NCBI RefSeq assembly: GCF_020535405.1
Contig: NZ_CP085036.1
Location: 1,178,001 to 1,242,000 of the forward strand
Length of the DNA stretch: 64,000 nucleotides
Source: Antiquaquibacter oligotrophicus
GTDB taxonomy: Bacteria > Actinomycetota > Actinomycetes > Actinomycetales > Microbacteriaceae
Direction of reading: 5' to 3'
Part shown: positions 43,380 through 52,249 of the stretch, piece after piece
Layout: each line of letters begins with the position of its first letter
Position numbering within the stretch: the first letter of the stretch is position 1
The notes under the pieces: model-generated
Told to the model about the DNA's origin: nothing
The model's input: the letters and a program-made list of their open reading frames with translations, nothing else
Database searches by the model: none
Translations under genes and position numbers: made by a program

Positions 43380-44198
43380 TCAGTCTTTGACGGCACCGGC
43401 CGTCACGCCCGCGGCGACATAGCGCTGTGCGAGCACGAGCAGCACGGCCGCGGGGATGGAGGCGACGACGGCGGTCGCCATGATCGCGTTCCAGTCCTGG
43501 GTGTTGTTGCCGATGTAGCGGTAGATGCCGATCGTGATCGGCTGGAACGCGCCCGACCTGTTGAGCGTGGAAGCGAACAGGAAGTCCGACCACGACCAGA
43601 GGAAGGCGAAGAGCGAAACGGTGACGATCGAGTTGCGGCTGACGGGCAACACGATCGATCGGAACGTGCGCCAGGCACCCGCGCCGTCGATCTTCGCTGC
43701 GGCGATCAACTCATTGGGGATGCCCGACATGAACGCGACGAAGATAAGCACACCGAAGGGAACGGCGAGCGTTGAGTCCGCGAGGATGAGCCCTGGGATG
43801 GTGTCGAGAATGCCCCAGTTGAAGAAGATCAGGTAGAACCCCATCGCCATGATGATGCCGGGGATCATCTGGGCGATGAGCAGGACGAAGTTGAGGGTTG
43901 TGCCACCCCACGGACGGAGCTTCGCGATGGCGAACGCCGCCGGGGCAGAAATCGCGACCGTCAGGATGACCGTACCGAGCCCCACAACGAGACTGGTTCC
44001 GAGATACGGCAACTGCTCTGAGATGACGCGGGAGTATCCGTCGAACGTCGGGTTGAACGGAAACAGGTTTGGCGGATCTTTGCGCAACTCGTTCGGTTGG
44101 GTGAGCGAGACGTTGATCATCCAATAGAGCGGGAAGAGCATGATGCCCGTGAGGACAACGCCCACTGCCGTCTTCCACAGCCGACCGCGTGTTCTCAT
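43380..44198 (-). CDS. Carbohydrate ABC permease (MalG-type)
   Basis: Second membrane subunit (272 aa) of a CUT1 importer, six helices, EAA loop NELIAAAKIDGAGAWRTFRSIVLPVSRNSI (seen as ELIAAAKIDGAGAWRTF). Start at ATG 44198 overlaps the stop of the MalF-type gene (ATGA); the longer frame is a shadow. The ATPase of the importer is not in this locus, as usual for actinobacteria that share one MsiK-type ATPase. Confidence 0.93.
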   Translation of the reverse strand: MRTRGRLWKTAVGVVLTGIMLFPLYWMINVSLTQPNELRKDPPNLFPFNPTFDGYSRVISEQLPYLGTSLVVGLGTVILTVAISAPAAFAIAKLRPWGGTTLNFVLLIAQMIPGIIMAMGFYLIFFNWGILDTIPGLILADSTLAVPFGVLIFVAFMSGIPNELIAAAKIDGAGAWRTFRSIVLPVSRNSIVTVSLFAFLWSWSDFLFASTLNRSGAFQPITIGIYRYIGNNTQDWNAIMATAVVASIPAAVLLVLAQRYVAAGVTAGAVKD

Positions 44199-45175
44199 GA
44201 TTCGACCAACTTCCGTTGCGAGCGGATATAGAGCAGCCCGAAGACGAACGCGAGGATGATCAGCAGATTGCCGACCGCCGCCGCAGGGCTGAGTTCTGGG
44301 CTGCCGCCTCCGAAGCCCAGACGGTACGACCAGATCGCGAATGTCGTCGACGAGTTGCCGGGAGCACCCCGGGTCATGATCCAGATGATGTCGAACACCT
44401 TGAGGGTGTACACCAGACCCAGGAGGATCGTGATCGCCGACACCGGGCGCAGGAGTGGGAACGTGATGCGCCAGAAGGTCTGCCATCCGTTCGCGCCGTC
44501 CAACGAAGCCGCCTCATAGACCTCACCGGGGATGTTCTGCAGACCGCTGTACAGGATGACGAGGTTGAACGGGATGCCGATCCAGATGTTCGCCAGGAGC
44601 ACCGAGACCATCGACCACTGGGGCGACGTCAGCCAGTTGACCTGCCCCAGTCCGATCGTCTCGAGCGCGGCGTTGACGATGCCGGACTCGCTGTTGAGCA
44701 TCCATGCCCACACCGAGGCTGAGACGAGCAGGGGCAGCAGCCACGGCACGAGGAAGAGTGCGCGCAGTGTGGCCGACAGCGGGAAGTGGCGGTAGAAGAA
44801 CACCGCGAGGAGTAGTCCGATGGAGAACTGGAAGATGATCGACACGAACGTGAAGACCGCCGTGTTGATGAGTGCCGGCGCAAACGTCGAATCCGCGAGC
44901 ACCTGCGCGTAGTTGTCGAACCACACGAACGGCGCATTGCCGTCAATGAAGGAGCGCAGCGTGTAATCGCGAAAACTCAGATCGAGGTTGCGGAAGAGGG
45001 GGTACGCGTAGAAGACCGCGAGGTAGATCACCACGGGAGCGACGAATGCCGACGCGACAAGTCGTTCACGCCAACGGGGCTTCGGCGCCCGGCGGCGGGA
45101 TGGGGCGACGAGAGACGCCGCCCCATCCTTGGTGACACGCGCAGCCGACTCAGAGGTGATCTGTGTCGCTGTCAT
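44195..45175 (-). CDS. Carbohydrate ABC permease (MalF-type)
   Basis: First membrane subunit (326 aa) of the importer. A basic cytoplasmic head (RRRAPKPRWRERL) is followed by six helices and the EAA loop VYEAASLDGANGWQTFWRITFPLLRP. It lies 30 bp after the binding-protein gene and overlaps the second permease gene. Confidence 0.94.
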   Translation of the reverse strand: MTATQITSESAARVTKDGAASLVAPSRRRAPKPRWRERLVASAFVAPVVIYLAVFYAYPLFRNLDLSFRDYTLRSFIDGNAPFVWFDNYAQVLADSTFAPALINTAVFTFVSIIFQFSIGLLLAVFFYRHFPLSATLRALFLVPWLLPLLVSASVWAWMLNSESGIVNAALETIGLGQVNWLTSPQWSMVSVLLANIWIGIPFNLVILYSGLQNIPGEVYEAASLDGANGWQTFWRITFPLLRPVSAITILLGLVYTLKVFDIIWIMTRGAPGNSSTTFAIWSYRLGFGGGSPELSPAAAVGNLLIILAFVFGLLYIRSQRKLVES

Positions 45176-45205
45176 GGAGTGCCTTCCTGGTGGTGCCGGT
45201 GGTGA

Positions 45206-46432
45206 TTACTGCAAGCGCTCGGCGGCCGCCGCCTGTGCGTCCGCGAGGGCGTCAGCCGGTGACGAGACGCCACTGAGAGCGTTCTGCACTGCGGTGTAGA
45301 GCTGCTCGGAGATGATGCCGTACGAGATGCCGAGGTTGTCGGCGGTGCGCGGCTTCGCGTCTCCGACAGCGGTAATCCAGAACTCGAGCGACGGGTCGGC
45401 CTCGAGCTGAGCGGCCTGTCCCTCCGCGGTCGGCGCGACGTAACCGAGAGCGTCGGCACCGGCGTTGCCGGTGGTCAAGCACTCGACGATCTTGGTCGAG
45501 GTTTCGTAGCGCGAGGTGTCCGACTGGACCGGAATGGTGATGAACTCACCACCGGTGGGCGCGGGTGCTGCTCCCCCGTCGATACCGGGAACCTGGATGG
45601 ACAGGTAGCCCGCCTCATCCGCTGCGCCCTTGAACCACGACCCGTTCTCCGCGAAGCCGTACTCGCCGGTCATGAACTCGTCCCAGCTCGTCCCCTGTGT
45701 GTTCGAGAGCACCGAGTTGGGTGCGAGACCCTTGTTCACCCAGTCAGTCCAGAGCTGGAGTGCCGACTGGGCAGCGCTCGAGTCGAGTTCGGTCAGGTCC
45801 GCGTCTGCACCCCAGAACCACGGGAGGAACTGGAACGTTCCCTCCTCGGTTCCCACGGCCGAGAACGTGATGCCCTTCGCGCCGGAGGCCACGACCTTCT
45901 CGAGCGCGGCAGTGAGCGACGCGTAGTCGGTCACCGAGGCGATGTCGACGCCGGCGGCCTCGAGGATCTCGGGGTTGTAGTACAGGCCGAGGGTGTTGGC
46001 TCCGACAGGAACGCCGTAGGTTTCGCCATCGAGCTCGCCCGCCGAGAGGATGTTCGCCTCGATGGCCGACGTATCGAGACCGGTCTCGGAGTTGGTGGTG
46101 AGGAGCCCCGCATCAGCGAGGGTGCCGACCTTGGGGTTATCGACCATCGCGAGGTCGGGGAGATTGCCTGCGGCCGTGGTGAGGTCCTTGACGGTGTCGC
46201 CCGTGTTGCCCGAGTTTCGCTCGATGGTGATGCCGAGCTCGTCGGCGCACGCATCAATGGCCTGAGCCCATGTGGACGACGCATCGCGGTCCGGGTACGG
46301 GTCCCACAGGGTGTAGGTGGTGCTGTCGCCGCCGCCTTCGCTGCTCGGGGCGCAGGCCGCGAGCGAACCGATGAGGGCTGTTCCGAGGACGAGCGCGCTT
46401 GCCGCGCGGATCCCCTTGCTTGTCGTGATCAC
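45206..46432 (-). CDS. Sugar-binding lipoprotein of the ABC importer
   Basis: 408-aa extracellular solute-binding protein, family 1. Lipoprotein signal with lipobox LAAC (Cys at about residue 27), then a two-lobed fold with the typical segments YTLWDPYPDRDASSTW, GVPVGANTLGLYYN and GEYGFAENGSWF. It delivers an oligosaccharide to the permeases downstream. A perfect LacI operator (46475-46488) lies 42 bp upstream of the ATG. Confidence 0.94.
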   Translation of the reverse strand: MITTSKGIRAASALVLGTALIGSLAACAPSSEGGGDSTTYTLWDPYPDRDASSTWAQAIDACADELGITIERNSGNTGDTVKDLTTAAGNLPDLAMVDNPKVGTLADAGLLTTNSETGLDTSAIEANILSAGELDGETYGVPVGANTLGLYYNPEILEAAGVDIASVTDYASLTAALEKVVASGAKGITFSAVGTEEGTFQFLPWFWGADADLTELDSSAAQSALQLWTDWVNKGLAPNSVLSNTQGTSWDEFMTGEYGFAENGSWFKGAADEAGYLSIQVPGIDGGAAPAPTGGEFITIPVQSDTSRYETSTKIVECLTTGNAGADALGYVAPTAEGQAAQLEADPSLEFWITAVGDAKPRTADNLGISYGIISEQLYTAVQNALSGVSSPADALADAQAAAAERLQ

Positions 46433-46474
46433 GGTATTCCTCTCTGAATCGTGCTTGTCACTTTTCGGGATGTA

Positions 46475-46488
46475 TCGAACCGGTTCGA
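46475..46488. promoter_or_regulatory. LacI operator before the sugar-uptake operon
   Basis: Perfect palindrome TCGAACCGGTTCGA between the LacI gene and the binding-protein gene, placed to block the promoter of the uptake operon. Confidence 0.85.
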
Positions 46489-46526
46489 ACGCCGATCGCC
46501 AGAAGTCGTTGACCTCTCGTCACTGG

Positions 46527-47549
46527 CTACGCCGTGCTGCCCCGATCAACCAACTCCGGCGCGACGAACTTCACGACTGCGGGGCCTGCCTGTCCCGGGT
46601 CGATGATTCGCCGAACCAGTTGCTGGACCGCCATGCGGCCCAACTTGTCGGGCGAACTCTCGACTGCCGTGTACGGCAGGGAGAAGGTTCGCCCGAAGTC
46701 TTGTGCGTACAGGCTCACGACCGAGAGGTCGTCGGGCACGCGCACACCTCGGCGCTGGAGCACCATGGGCAGTGCGGCGATCGTCGCATCGTTGTGCACG
46801 ATCATGGCGGTCGCCGTGGGCCGAGCATCCAGGATCGCGTCGATGTTGACGGTGATCTCGGGCTGCTGGGATTCGCCGTAGTAGGGATGAATTCGGATGC
46901 CGTACCGCCCGGCGCGCTCGATGGCCGCATCGCGGAACCGCCAGCCGTACGCTCCCCCGCGCTCGAACACATGTTTTGGCGGACTCACGAGGATGATTTC
47001 GCGGTGGCCGAGGCTGTAGAGGTGGTCGACCATGACGCGCGCGGATTCGCCGAAATCGAGGTCAAAAACGTCGAGGCCTTCCGTGTCGCCGGGCAGCCCG
47101 ACGAGGGCTCCGGGCTGTCGTGCCGCTCGTAGCGCGTCGAGGCGCGGATCGGCGTGCGTGACGTCGAGGAGTACTACCCCGTCGACCATGTTCGACGACG
47201 TGATTCGACGAACAGCAGCCGAGCCGTCAATGTCGGTGACGAAGAGCACGTCGTAGCCGAGTTCGCGCGCTGCGTCCGAAACGGACCGGATGTACTGGAG
47301 CATCGCGGGCGCGAACTCGTCGCGGTGAAACTGCGAAAGGAGGCCAATGGCCTTTGTTTGCGCGGTAGCCAGAGCCCGTGCGCCAGCGTTGACCGTGAAC
47401 CCGAGCTCGAGGATGGCTTGATCGATACGCTCTCGCGTTTCACGAGAGATGGGGCGGTTACCTGAGAGCGCGTACGATACGGTGCTGCGGGATACCCCGG
47501 CGGCACGCGCCACGTCTCCGATTGTCGCCACGGCTTCCTCGCTCTCCAT
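46527..47549 (-). CDS. LacI family regulator of the sugar locus
   Basis: 340-aa repressor: HTH TIGDVARAAGVSRSTVSYAL (about residues 8-27) with hinge helix and GNRPISRETRERI, then a periplasmic-binding-protein-like sensor (GLLSQFHRDEFAP, FVTDIDGSAAVRR, VSPPKHVFERGGAYG). ATG at 47549 was chosen because the HTH begins nine residues in. A perfect operator copy overlaps its start codon (47549-47562), so it represses itself. It should also bind at 46475 and 41434-41473. Confidence 0.93.
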   Translation of the reverse strand: MESEEAVATIGDVARAAGVSRSTVSYALSGNRPISRETRERIDQAILELGFTVNAGARALATAQTKAIGLLSQFHRDEFAPAMLQYIRSVSDAARELGYDVLFVTDIDGSAAVRRITSSNMVDGVVLLDVTHADPRLDALRAARQPGALVGLPGDTEGLDVFDLDFGESARVMVDHLYSLGHREIILVSPPKHVFERGGAYGWRFRDAAIERAGRYGIRIHPYYGESQQPEITVNIDAILDARPTATAMIVHNDATIAALPMVLQRRGVRVPDDLSVVSLYAQDFGRTFSLPYTAVESSPDKLGRMAVQQLVRRIIDPGQAGPAVVKFVAPELVDRGSTA

Positions 47550-47562
47550 CGAACCGGTTCGA
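47549..47562. promoter_or_regulatory. LacI operator over the regulator's own start
   Basis: Perfect TCGAACCGGTTCGA sharing the first base of the LacI gene's start codon. Binding there would block both transcription and initiation. Confidence 0.82.
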
Positions 47563-47685
47563 TGTACGGTAACACAGTCGCGCGGGGTGCACCACAACTT
47601 TTCTTTAGGACCCAGGCGATGCGCCGCACTTGCCGAACCAGCAAACCGAGTGGCGACCACCCCACCCCTCTGTCATGGTGTGCCC

Positions 47686-48306
47686 ATGAGCACATCCGAG
47701 GCGTTCGACTATTGGGAAGCCCGCTACCGCGACGGCAAGACATGGAGCGGCAACGTCAATGCGGCGCTCGAGCGCGAGGTGGCGGACGTCGCCCCGGGTA
47801 CGGCCCTCGATCTCGGTTCTGGTGAGGGCGGCGATGCGTTGTGGCTCGCGCGCCGCGGCTGGCGGGTGACCGCAGTCGATATCTCGCCTTCGGCGATCGC
47901 GATCGGGCAGGCCGAGCAGGATGCGGCCGACGACATCACGTGGGTTGCGGCAGATCTCGCGGAGTGGGTACCGCCGCAACAGTACGACCTGGTGACGGCG
48001 AGTTTTTTGCACTCCACCGTGGAGTTGCCGCGCGAGCGGATCTTGCGGCGAGCGGCACAGGCCGTGGCATCCGGCGGCCTGCTCGTCATCATTGGGCACG
48101 TCGGGGTGCCGCACTGGGCGAGCGAGGAGATGCATCAGCACGCCGAGGAGCTGCCCACTCCCGATGAGGTCTACACGTCACTCTTCGCGAGCGATTCGCC
48201 GTTGAGCGACGACGACTGGACGGTAGTAACGAACGCTCTCGTAGAGCGTGACTCGCACCACGGTGGCTCCATCACCGACGGCATCCTCACCCTGCGCCGG
48301 GCATGA
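47686..48306 (+). CDS. Class I SAM-dependent methyltransferase
   Basis: 206-aa Rossmann methyltransferase with motif I ALDLGSGEGGDALWLARRGW, motif II VTAVDISPSAI and motif IV-like TASFLHSTVELP; the front part AFDYWEARYRDGKTWSGN is typical of tellurite-resistance (TehB-like) or thiopurine-type relatives. Substrate unknown. The ATG (47686) is in a short divergent gap with the LacI gene. A palindromic REP element starts two bases past its stop. Confidence 0.85.
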   Translation: MSTSEAFDYWEARYRDGKTWSGNVNAALEREVADVAPGTALDLGSGEGGDALWLARRGWRVTAVDISPSAIAIGQAEQDAADDITWVAADLAEWVPPQQYDLVTASFLHSTVELPRERILRRAAQAVASGGLLVIIGHVGVPHWASEEMHQHAEELPTPDEVYTSLFASDSPLSDDDWTVVTNALVERDSHHGGSITDGILTLRRA

Positions 48307-48307
48307 C

Positions 48308-48375
48308 GACGCCGAGTGCCGCCGTGTGGCTGCTACGGGGGCGGGTATAGCAGCCCTCTGGCGGCACTCGGCGTC
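48308..48375. repeat. REP palindrome, diverged relative
   Basis: GACGCCGAGTGCCGCC(gtgt)GGCTGCT with the near-matching complement, resembling the GAGTGTTGCCAAATGGCTGCT family at 34559 and 37254 (GAGTG..GCC....GGCTGCT shared). Placed between convergent genes. Confidence 0.7.
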
Positions 48376-48381
48376 GGAGGG

Positions 48382-48585
48382 TTAGGAGAGGAGTTCCTCG
48401 AGGCGGGATGACTCCACATGGAGTCCCGCCTCGGCAGCGCGCTGCTGCAGCACGTCCCTCTCCTCATCCGGAGGAACGGAGCCGAACTCGACGTCGCGCT
48501 TGACTTGCTCGACTAGGCCGCGGAGCTTGTCGTCGTCGCTCGCATCGAGGCTCCCGTCCTCCACGGGTTGGTCTTGCATGCTCAC
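48382..48585 (-). CDS. Small acidic protein, unknown
   Basis: 67-aa soluble, helical and acidic protein (DASDDDKLRGLVEQVKRDVEF; PPDEERDVLQQRAAEAGL). Translation likely starts at a GTG whose last bases overlap the stop of the upstream gene (GTGA); an ATG two codons on is an alternative. No family recognised. Confidence 0.6.
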   Translation of the reverse strand: MSMQDQPVEDGSLDASDDDKLRGLVEQVKRDVEFGSVPPDEERDVLQQRAAEAGLHVESSRLEELLS

Positions 48586-48803
48586 GAAGCAGCCTTCATG
48601 CTCCCGGCGATACGCTCGCCGACCACGGGAACGCGGCGAACCTGCTCGCGGGCGTCGGCCATGGTGCGGGGAAGCTCGGCGTCAGACCACAGGTGTTCCA
48701 CCTTGCGGCGGCCCTGAGAGACGAGCTCGCGACCCTTCGGGGTCGCAGCGAAGGCGATGGCGGCGATAGCGCCCAGAACCAGTAGACCCGTAGAACTCTT
48801 CAT
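48582..48803 (-). CDS. Small membrane-associated protein
   Basis: 73-aa protein with a hydrophobic N-terminus (LLVLGAIAAIAFAATP) that could be a signal anchor, then a basic amphipathic tail (RELVSQGRRKVEHL; QVRRVPVVGERIAGS). GGGAGAG before the ATG. Upstream it carries the motif GTCAACCCC-N24-TAGCGT (48837-48875), shared with other stress-type genes here. Function unknown. Confidence 0.6.
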   Translation of the reverse strand: MKSSTGLLVLGAIAAIAFAATPKGRELVSQGRRKVEHLWSDAELPRTMADAREQVRRVPVVGERIAGSMKAAS

Positions 48804-48836
48804 CGATCTCTCCCTTGTTCGTATCGAGGTGAGGAG

Positions 48837-48875
48837 ACGCTACGCGGAGAAGCTGGAGAGACGAGGGGGGTTGAC
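48837..48875 (-). promoter_or_regulatory. Shared GTCAACCCC-N24-TAGCGT promoter motif
   Basis: On the minus strand GTCAACCCC (48875-48867) then 24 bases, then TAGCGT (48842-48837), about 34 bp before the start of the 73-aa gene. Same spacing at 57884 and 60007. Confidence 0.55.
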
Positions 48876-48877
48876 AG

Positions 48878-50053
48878 CTACTGCGAGATGGGGGCGTACC
48901 GGTACCCGAGCCCGCTCACCCAATCGCGGATGACCTGCTGCTGGTTCGCGTCGCACGTGTAGCCGTAGCCGACGCTCACCTCCCAGTACTCGAAAGCCCC
49001 CGTGTAGATCGTGTGGTCGAGCGTCCAGCCGGGCAGCGTGGTGAGCGCGTAGCAGTCGGCCATGGTCTCGTAGTCGTCACCGAAGGATGCGACGGCCGAC
49101 GCCGTCTGCTCGGGATTGGTGAACTGCAACACGTGCGCGTACTCGTGGTACGCGAGCCCCGTGCGCAGCCAATCGGTCATGTACGGCTCGGAGGCGGTCT
49201 GCGCGTTGTCGTAGTGGATGGCCCACGGGTCGGCGCCGCTCACGCAGCCCCACACGTCCTGTTCGCACGTCGCGTCTGCGGTGTCGAGGGAGGTGCGCAG
49301 ATAGCCGGTTCCGAGCGAGTCGGTGAGCGATTCGTAGACGGTGCCACTCGCGTTGCTGGATGCCTCGGCCTGGGCTGCGGAGTGACGGGCCGCGAGCTCA
49401 TCCTTTGCCGCAACGAGGTTCTCCGTGTCGGCATCGAGCAGCTCGGGATTCCAGCGGTGCGCCCAGCCGGCACGGATGAGGCCCGTGAGGTTGGTGGTGT
49501 CCACGATCGTGGCGTACGGCAGGCCGTCGAAGAGCGCCGCGGTGTCCATAAGTTCTTCCGCCGCGGCCCCGAACGTCTCCTTCTTCTCGATGAGGTCCTG
49601 CTGCTCCTGGATCTCGCGGTCCTGATCGTCAATACGATCGTTCGCCTGCTCCAGTCGCTGCAGCGCGAGGTAGAGGAAAACGCCCGTGGCGATGAGCGCG
49701 AGCGCGAGCAGCACAACCGTGATGATCCAGCCGATCCGGCTCCGCTTTTTCGGCGCGGGTGGGGGCGAATACGTTTCGACCGGCGCGACTGCCGGGGCAG
49801 CGTAACCGGCGCCGGGAGGAGCGGGCGGCTGCACGGTAGGCACAACCGCGGACGGAGGAACCGGCGGCTGTACGGGTGGCACAACCACAGGAACCGGGGG
49901 CTGCACGGGCGGAACCGGCGGTTCCACGGGAGGCACGGGCTGCTCGGGCGGGTCGTCGCCGGGCGGGTCAAAGGTGGAGATGGGGAATCCTCTCGTCCCG
50001 GCCAGTTTAACCGTCGAGCGCTGAGGAGGCCACGACGAGCTGTCCTGTCGCAC
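48878..50053 (-). CDS. Membrane-anchored HExxH protein with Pro-rich head
   Basis: About 391 aa: a proline-rich N-terminus (PPVEPP/PPVQPP repeats), one membrane helix (about residues 110-132), a short coiled coil, and an outer domain with HEYAHVLQF, which has the zincin pattern HExxH, and several cysteines (ATCEQDVWGC, MADCYAL, YTCDANQQ). Catalysis is not certain. The only canonical start in frame (ATG, 50053) lies 47 bp inside the helR gene; no ATG or GTG follows before residue 28, where GAGAGGA precedes an ATC codon. The true start is unsettled. Confidence 0.7.
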   Translation of the reverse strand: MRQDSSSWPPQRSTVKLAGTRGFPISTFDPPGDDPPEQPVPPVEPPVPPVQPPVPVVVPPVQPPVPPSAVVPTVQPPAPPGAGYAAPAVAPVETYSPPPAPKKRSRIGWIITVVLLALALIATGVFLYLALQRLEQANDRIDDQDREIQEQQDLIEKKETFGAAAEELMDTAALFDGLPYATIVDTTNLTGLIRAGWAHRWNPELLDADTENLVAAKDELAARHSAAQAEASSNASGTVYESLTDSLGTGYLRTSLDTADATCEQDVWGCVSGADPWAIHYDNAQTASEPYMTDWLRTGLAYHEYAHVLQFTNPEQTASAVASFGDDYETMADCYALTTLPGWTLDHTIYTGAFEYWEVSVGYGYTCDANQQQVIRDWVSGLGYRYAPISQ

Positions 50054-52244
50054 GCGTCATCGCCACATACCTGTCGACAGCGCCCGCGATTCCGTCACCG
50101 AAGCTCGCGGGCTCGACAACTACAACGAGGTCGAATTCGAGACCCTTGGCGACAGTCGGCGTCAACGACCGCACGCGCGGGCCGCCCTCGAACCACGGCG
50201 CACCGATGACGCACGCCACGCCCTCCTCGTGTTGCTTCAGCCAGTCCGCGACGACCCCCTGAATCTGCGATACGTCGACCCGGATGACCGGCTCTCCCCC
50301 CGCTCGGATCGATTCCGGCACGTTCGCATCCGGCAGCACGGCGAGAATTTCGGGGGCGGCTACCGCCATCACCTCGCTCGGGGTTCGATAGTTGATCCGC
50401 AACGTCGCAATATGGGCATCCCCGAACCCCACACGCGCGAGCCGCTCCTCCCACGTTTCCACGAAGCCCTGGCGCGCCTGAGCGCGGTCCCCCACAACGG
50501 TGATGCTGCGCGACGGGCACCGTGCGAGCACCATCTGCCACTGAGCATCCGTGAGTTCCTGCGCCTCATCGATGACGATGTGGGCAAAGGGACCGGCGAG
50601 GCTGTCGACGGCCTGCTCCGACAGAGCCGCCCGATCCACGAGAGCTGAGCGCAGGTCCTGCCCGCGCAACATCGACATGACACCCATGTCCGAGTCGTCG
50701 TTGGCGATCAGCTCCGCGGTGACCTGCGCCATGCGTGCGCGCTCGCGCTCCTCGGCGGCGCGCCAACGACGTGCGGCGTCCGCCCGACCGGGGTCGCCCA
50801 GCCGCCGGTGGGCAGCGTCGAGGAGAGGGAGGTCTTCGACGGTCCAGCGGTACGGATGCTCGCGCTGAAACGACCGGACCTGCGAGTCGCTCAACCACGG
50901 CGCAATCCGTGAGAGCACCCCGGGGTCCGACCGCAGCTGGGCGACGAGGTCGGCTGCACCGAGCAGCGGCCACGATCGCGCGACGGTGCCACGGAGGAGT
51001 TCGTTCGCCGCGAGGGTGCGCTCCAGATCGCGCGGCCCATCGTGCACGAGGTCATAGGCGTCGAAGTCATCCGTGTCCTCCTCCCGCGCCGCGTCGACCT
51101 GGTCGGCGATGATCTCGACGATCGCGGCCCACACCTGCTCGCGCGCAGCGTTGTGGGTGAGCCCGGGTTCCGGTGCGGCAAACGCCTCAGCCCATTCGCG
51201 GGCTCCCAGCACCGCATCACCCCACGGCGTCTCGACGGTGAGCGTGCGCGTCGGCGGCCGCTCGGCGATATCGACCGCTGCCTCGACGGCCCGCACCATC
51301 TCGAGGGACGAGGCAACAGTGAGCCCGCCGTCGGTGGCCGCGTCGCGCCCTTCCGGCACCAAATCGCGCAGAGTGCAGGTCTGCACGCTGTTCTCTCCGA
51401 GGCTCGGCAGCACGTCGTGCACATAGGCGAGGTAGTCCGGGCTCGGCCCGATCACGAGTACACCCCCCGCCCGGATCCGTTCGTTCGCGTAGAGCAGGTA
51501 GGCGGTGCGGTGCAGCGCCACCACCGTTTTGCCGGTTCCCGGCCCCCCGTCCACGACGAGAGGTCCGCGCGCACCCTGACGGATGATGGCGTCCTGATCG
51601 GCCTGGATCGTGCCGAGCACATCGCGCATGCGCGGTGATCGTGTGCTCGCGAGACTCGCAATGAAGGAGGAATGATCATCGAGGGCGGCAGCGTCACCCA
51701 GCGAGTCGAGGTCGAAGACTTCGTCCCAGTAGTCGACGACACGACCGCTGCTCCAGCGGAACCGGCGGCGGCTCGCGAGGCCCAGCGCGTTGGCGTGGGT
51801 TGCAGCGAAGAAGGGCTCGGCGGCCGGCGTACGCCAATCGACGAGGAGCCGGATGCCCGAAGCATCCGTGAGTCCGATACGGCCGATGTACAGCGGCTCG
51901 GGGTCGGCCTCGGCGCTGGCCTCCGGCACGATCCGCCCGAGACACGCTTCGGCTCCGTAACGCTCGAGGGTGGACATCCGGGAACTCAGCCTGCGAATCT
52001 CATCATCACGATCGCGTAGTTCTGCTCCGGTGTCTCCTCGACGGCGGCGAAGCTCGTCGAGGCGAGCCGCCACGTGGGTTCGCTCCTGCTCGATGGCGGC
52101 GGCGATCGCGGCGAAGTGTGCCTCGTCGCCAGCGATGAGGTTCGGGGATCGCTTGGCGGTCAGGGCTAGCGGCAGGTCAAAAAACGTCGTGTTCAGGGCG
52201 GGCTCCAGTCGTGCACGGCGGGACGGCCGCTCAGTCTGCGCCAT
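50007..52244 (-). CDS. helR: RNA polymerase recycling ATPase HelR (HelD-like)
   Basis: 745-aa UvrD/Rep-like ATPase of the HelD/HelR family, which frees stalled RNA polymerase; HelR also protects against rifamycins. Plan: N-terminal coiled coil (about residues 43-95) that enters the polymerase channel, DWRTPAAEPFF, Walker A GGPGTGKT (233-240), Walker B HIVIDEAQELTDAQW, motif GDRAQARQG, and C-terminal LRINYRTPSEV and YVAMTRATGQLVV. The ATG (52244) has no ribosome binding site; a 19-bp rifamycin-associated element (52250-52268) ends 5 bases before it. Earlier starts in the frame are not coding-like. Confidence 0.9.
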   Translation of the reverse strand: MAQTERPSRRARLEPALNTTFFDLPLALTAKRSPNLIAGDEAHFAAIAAAIEQERTHVAARLDELRRRRGDTGAELRDRDDEIRRLSSRMSTLERYGAEACLGRIVPEASAEADPEPLYIGRIGLTDASGIRLLVDWRTPAAEPFFAATHANALGLASRRRFRWSSGRVVDYWDEVFDLDSLGDAAALDDHSSFIASLASTRSPRMRDVLGTIQADQDAIIRQGARGPLVVDGGPGTGKTVVALHRTAYLLYANERIRAGGVLVIGPSPDYLAYVHDVLPSLGENSVQTCTLRDLVPEGRDAATDGGLTVASSLEMVRAVEAAVDIAERPPTRTLTVETPWGDAVLGAREWAEAFAAPEPGLTHNAAREQVWAAIVEIIADQVDAAREEDTDDFDAYDLVHDGPRDLERTLAANELLRGTVARSWPLLGAADLVAQLRSDPGVLSRIAPWLSDSQVRSFQREHPYRWTVEDLPLLDAAHRRLGDPGRADAARRWRAAEERERARMAQVTAELIANDDSDMGVMSMLRGQDLRSALVDRAALSEQAVDSLAGPFAHIVIDEAQELTDAQWQMVLARCPSRSITVVGDRAQARQGFVETWEERLARVGFGDAHIATLRINYRTPSEVMAVAAPEILAVLPDANVPESIRAGGEPVIRVDVSQIQGVVADWLKQHEEGVACVIGAPWFEGGPRVRSLTPTVAKGLEFDLVVVVEPASFGDGIAGAVDRYVAMTRATGQLVVASSALDG

Positions 52245-52249
52245 GAGGG

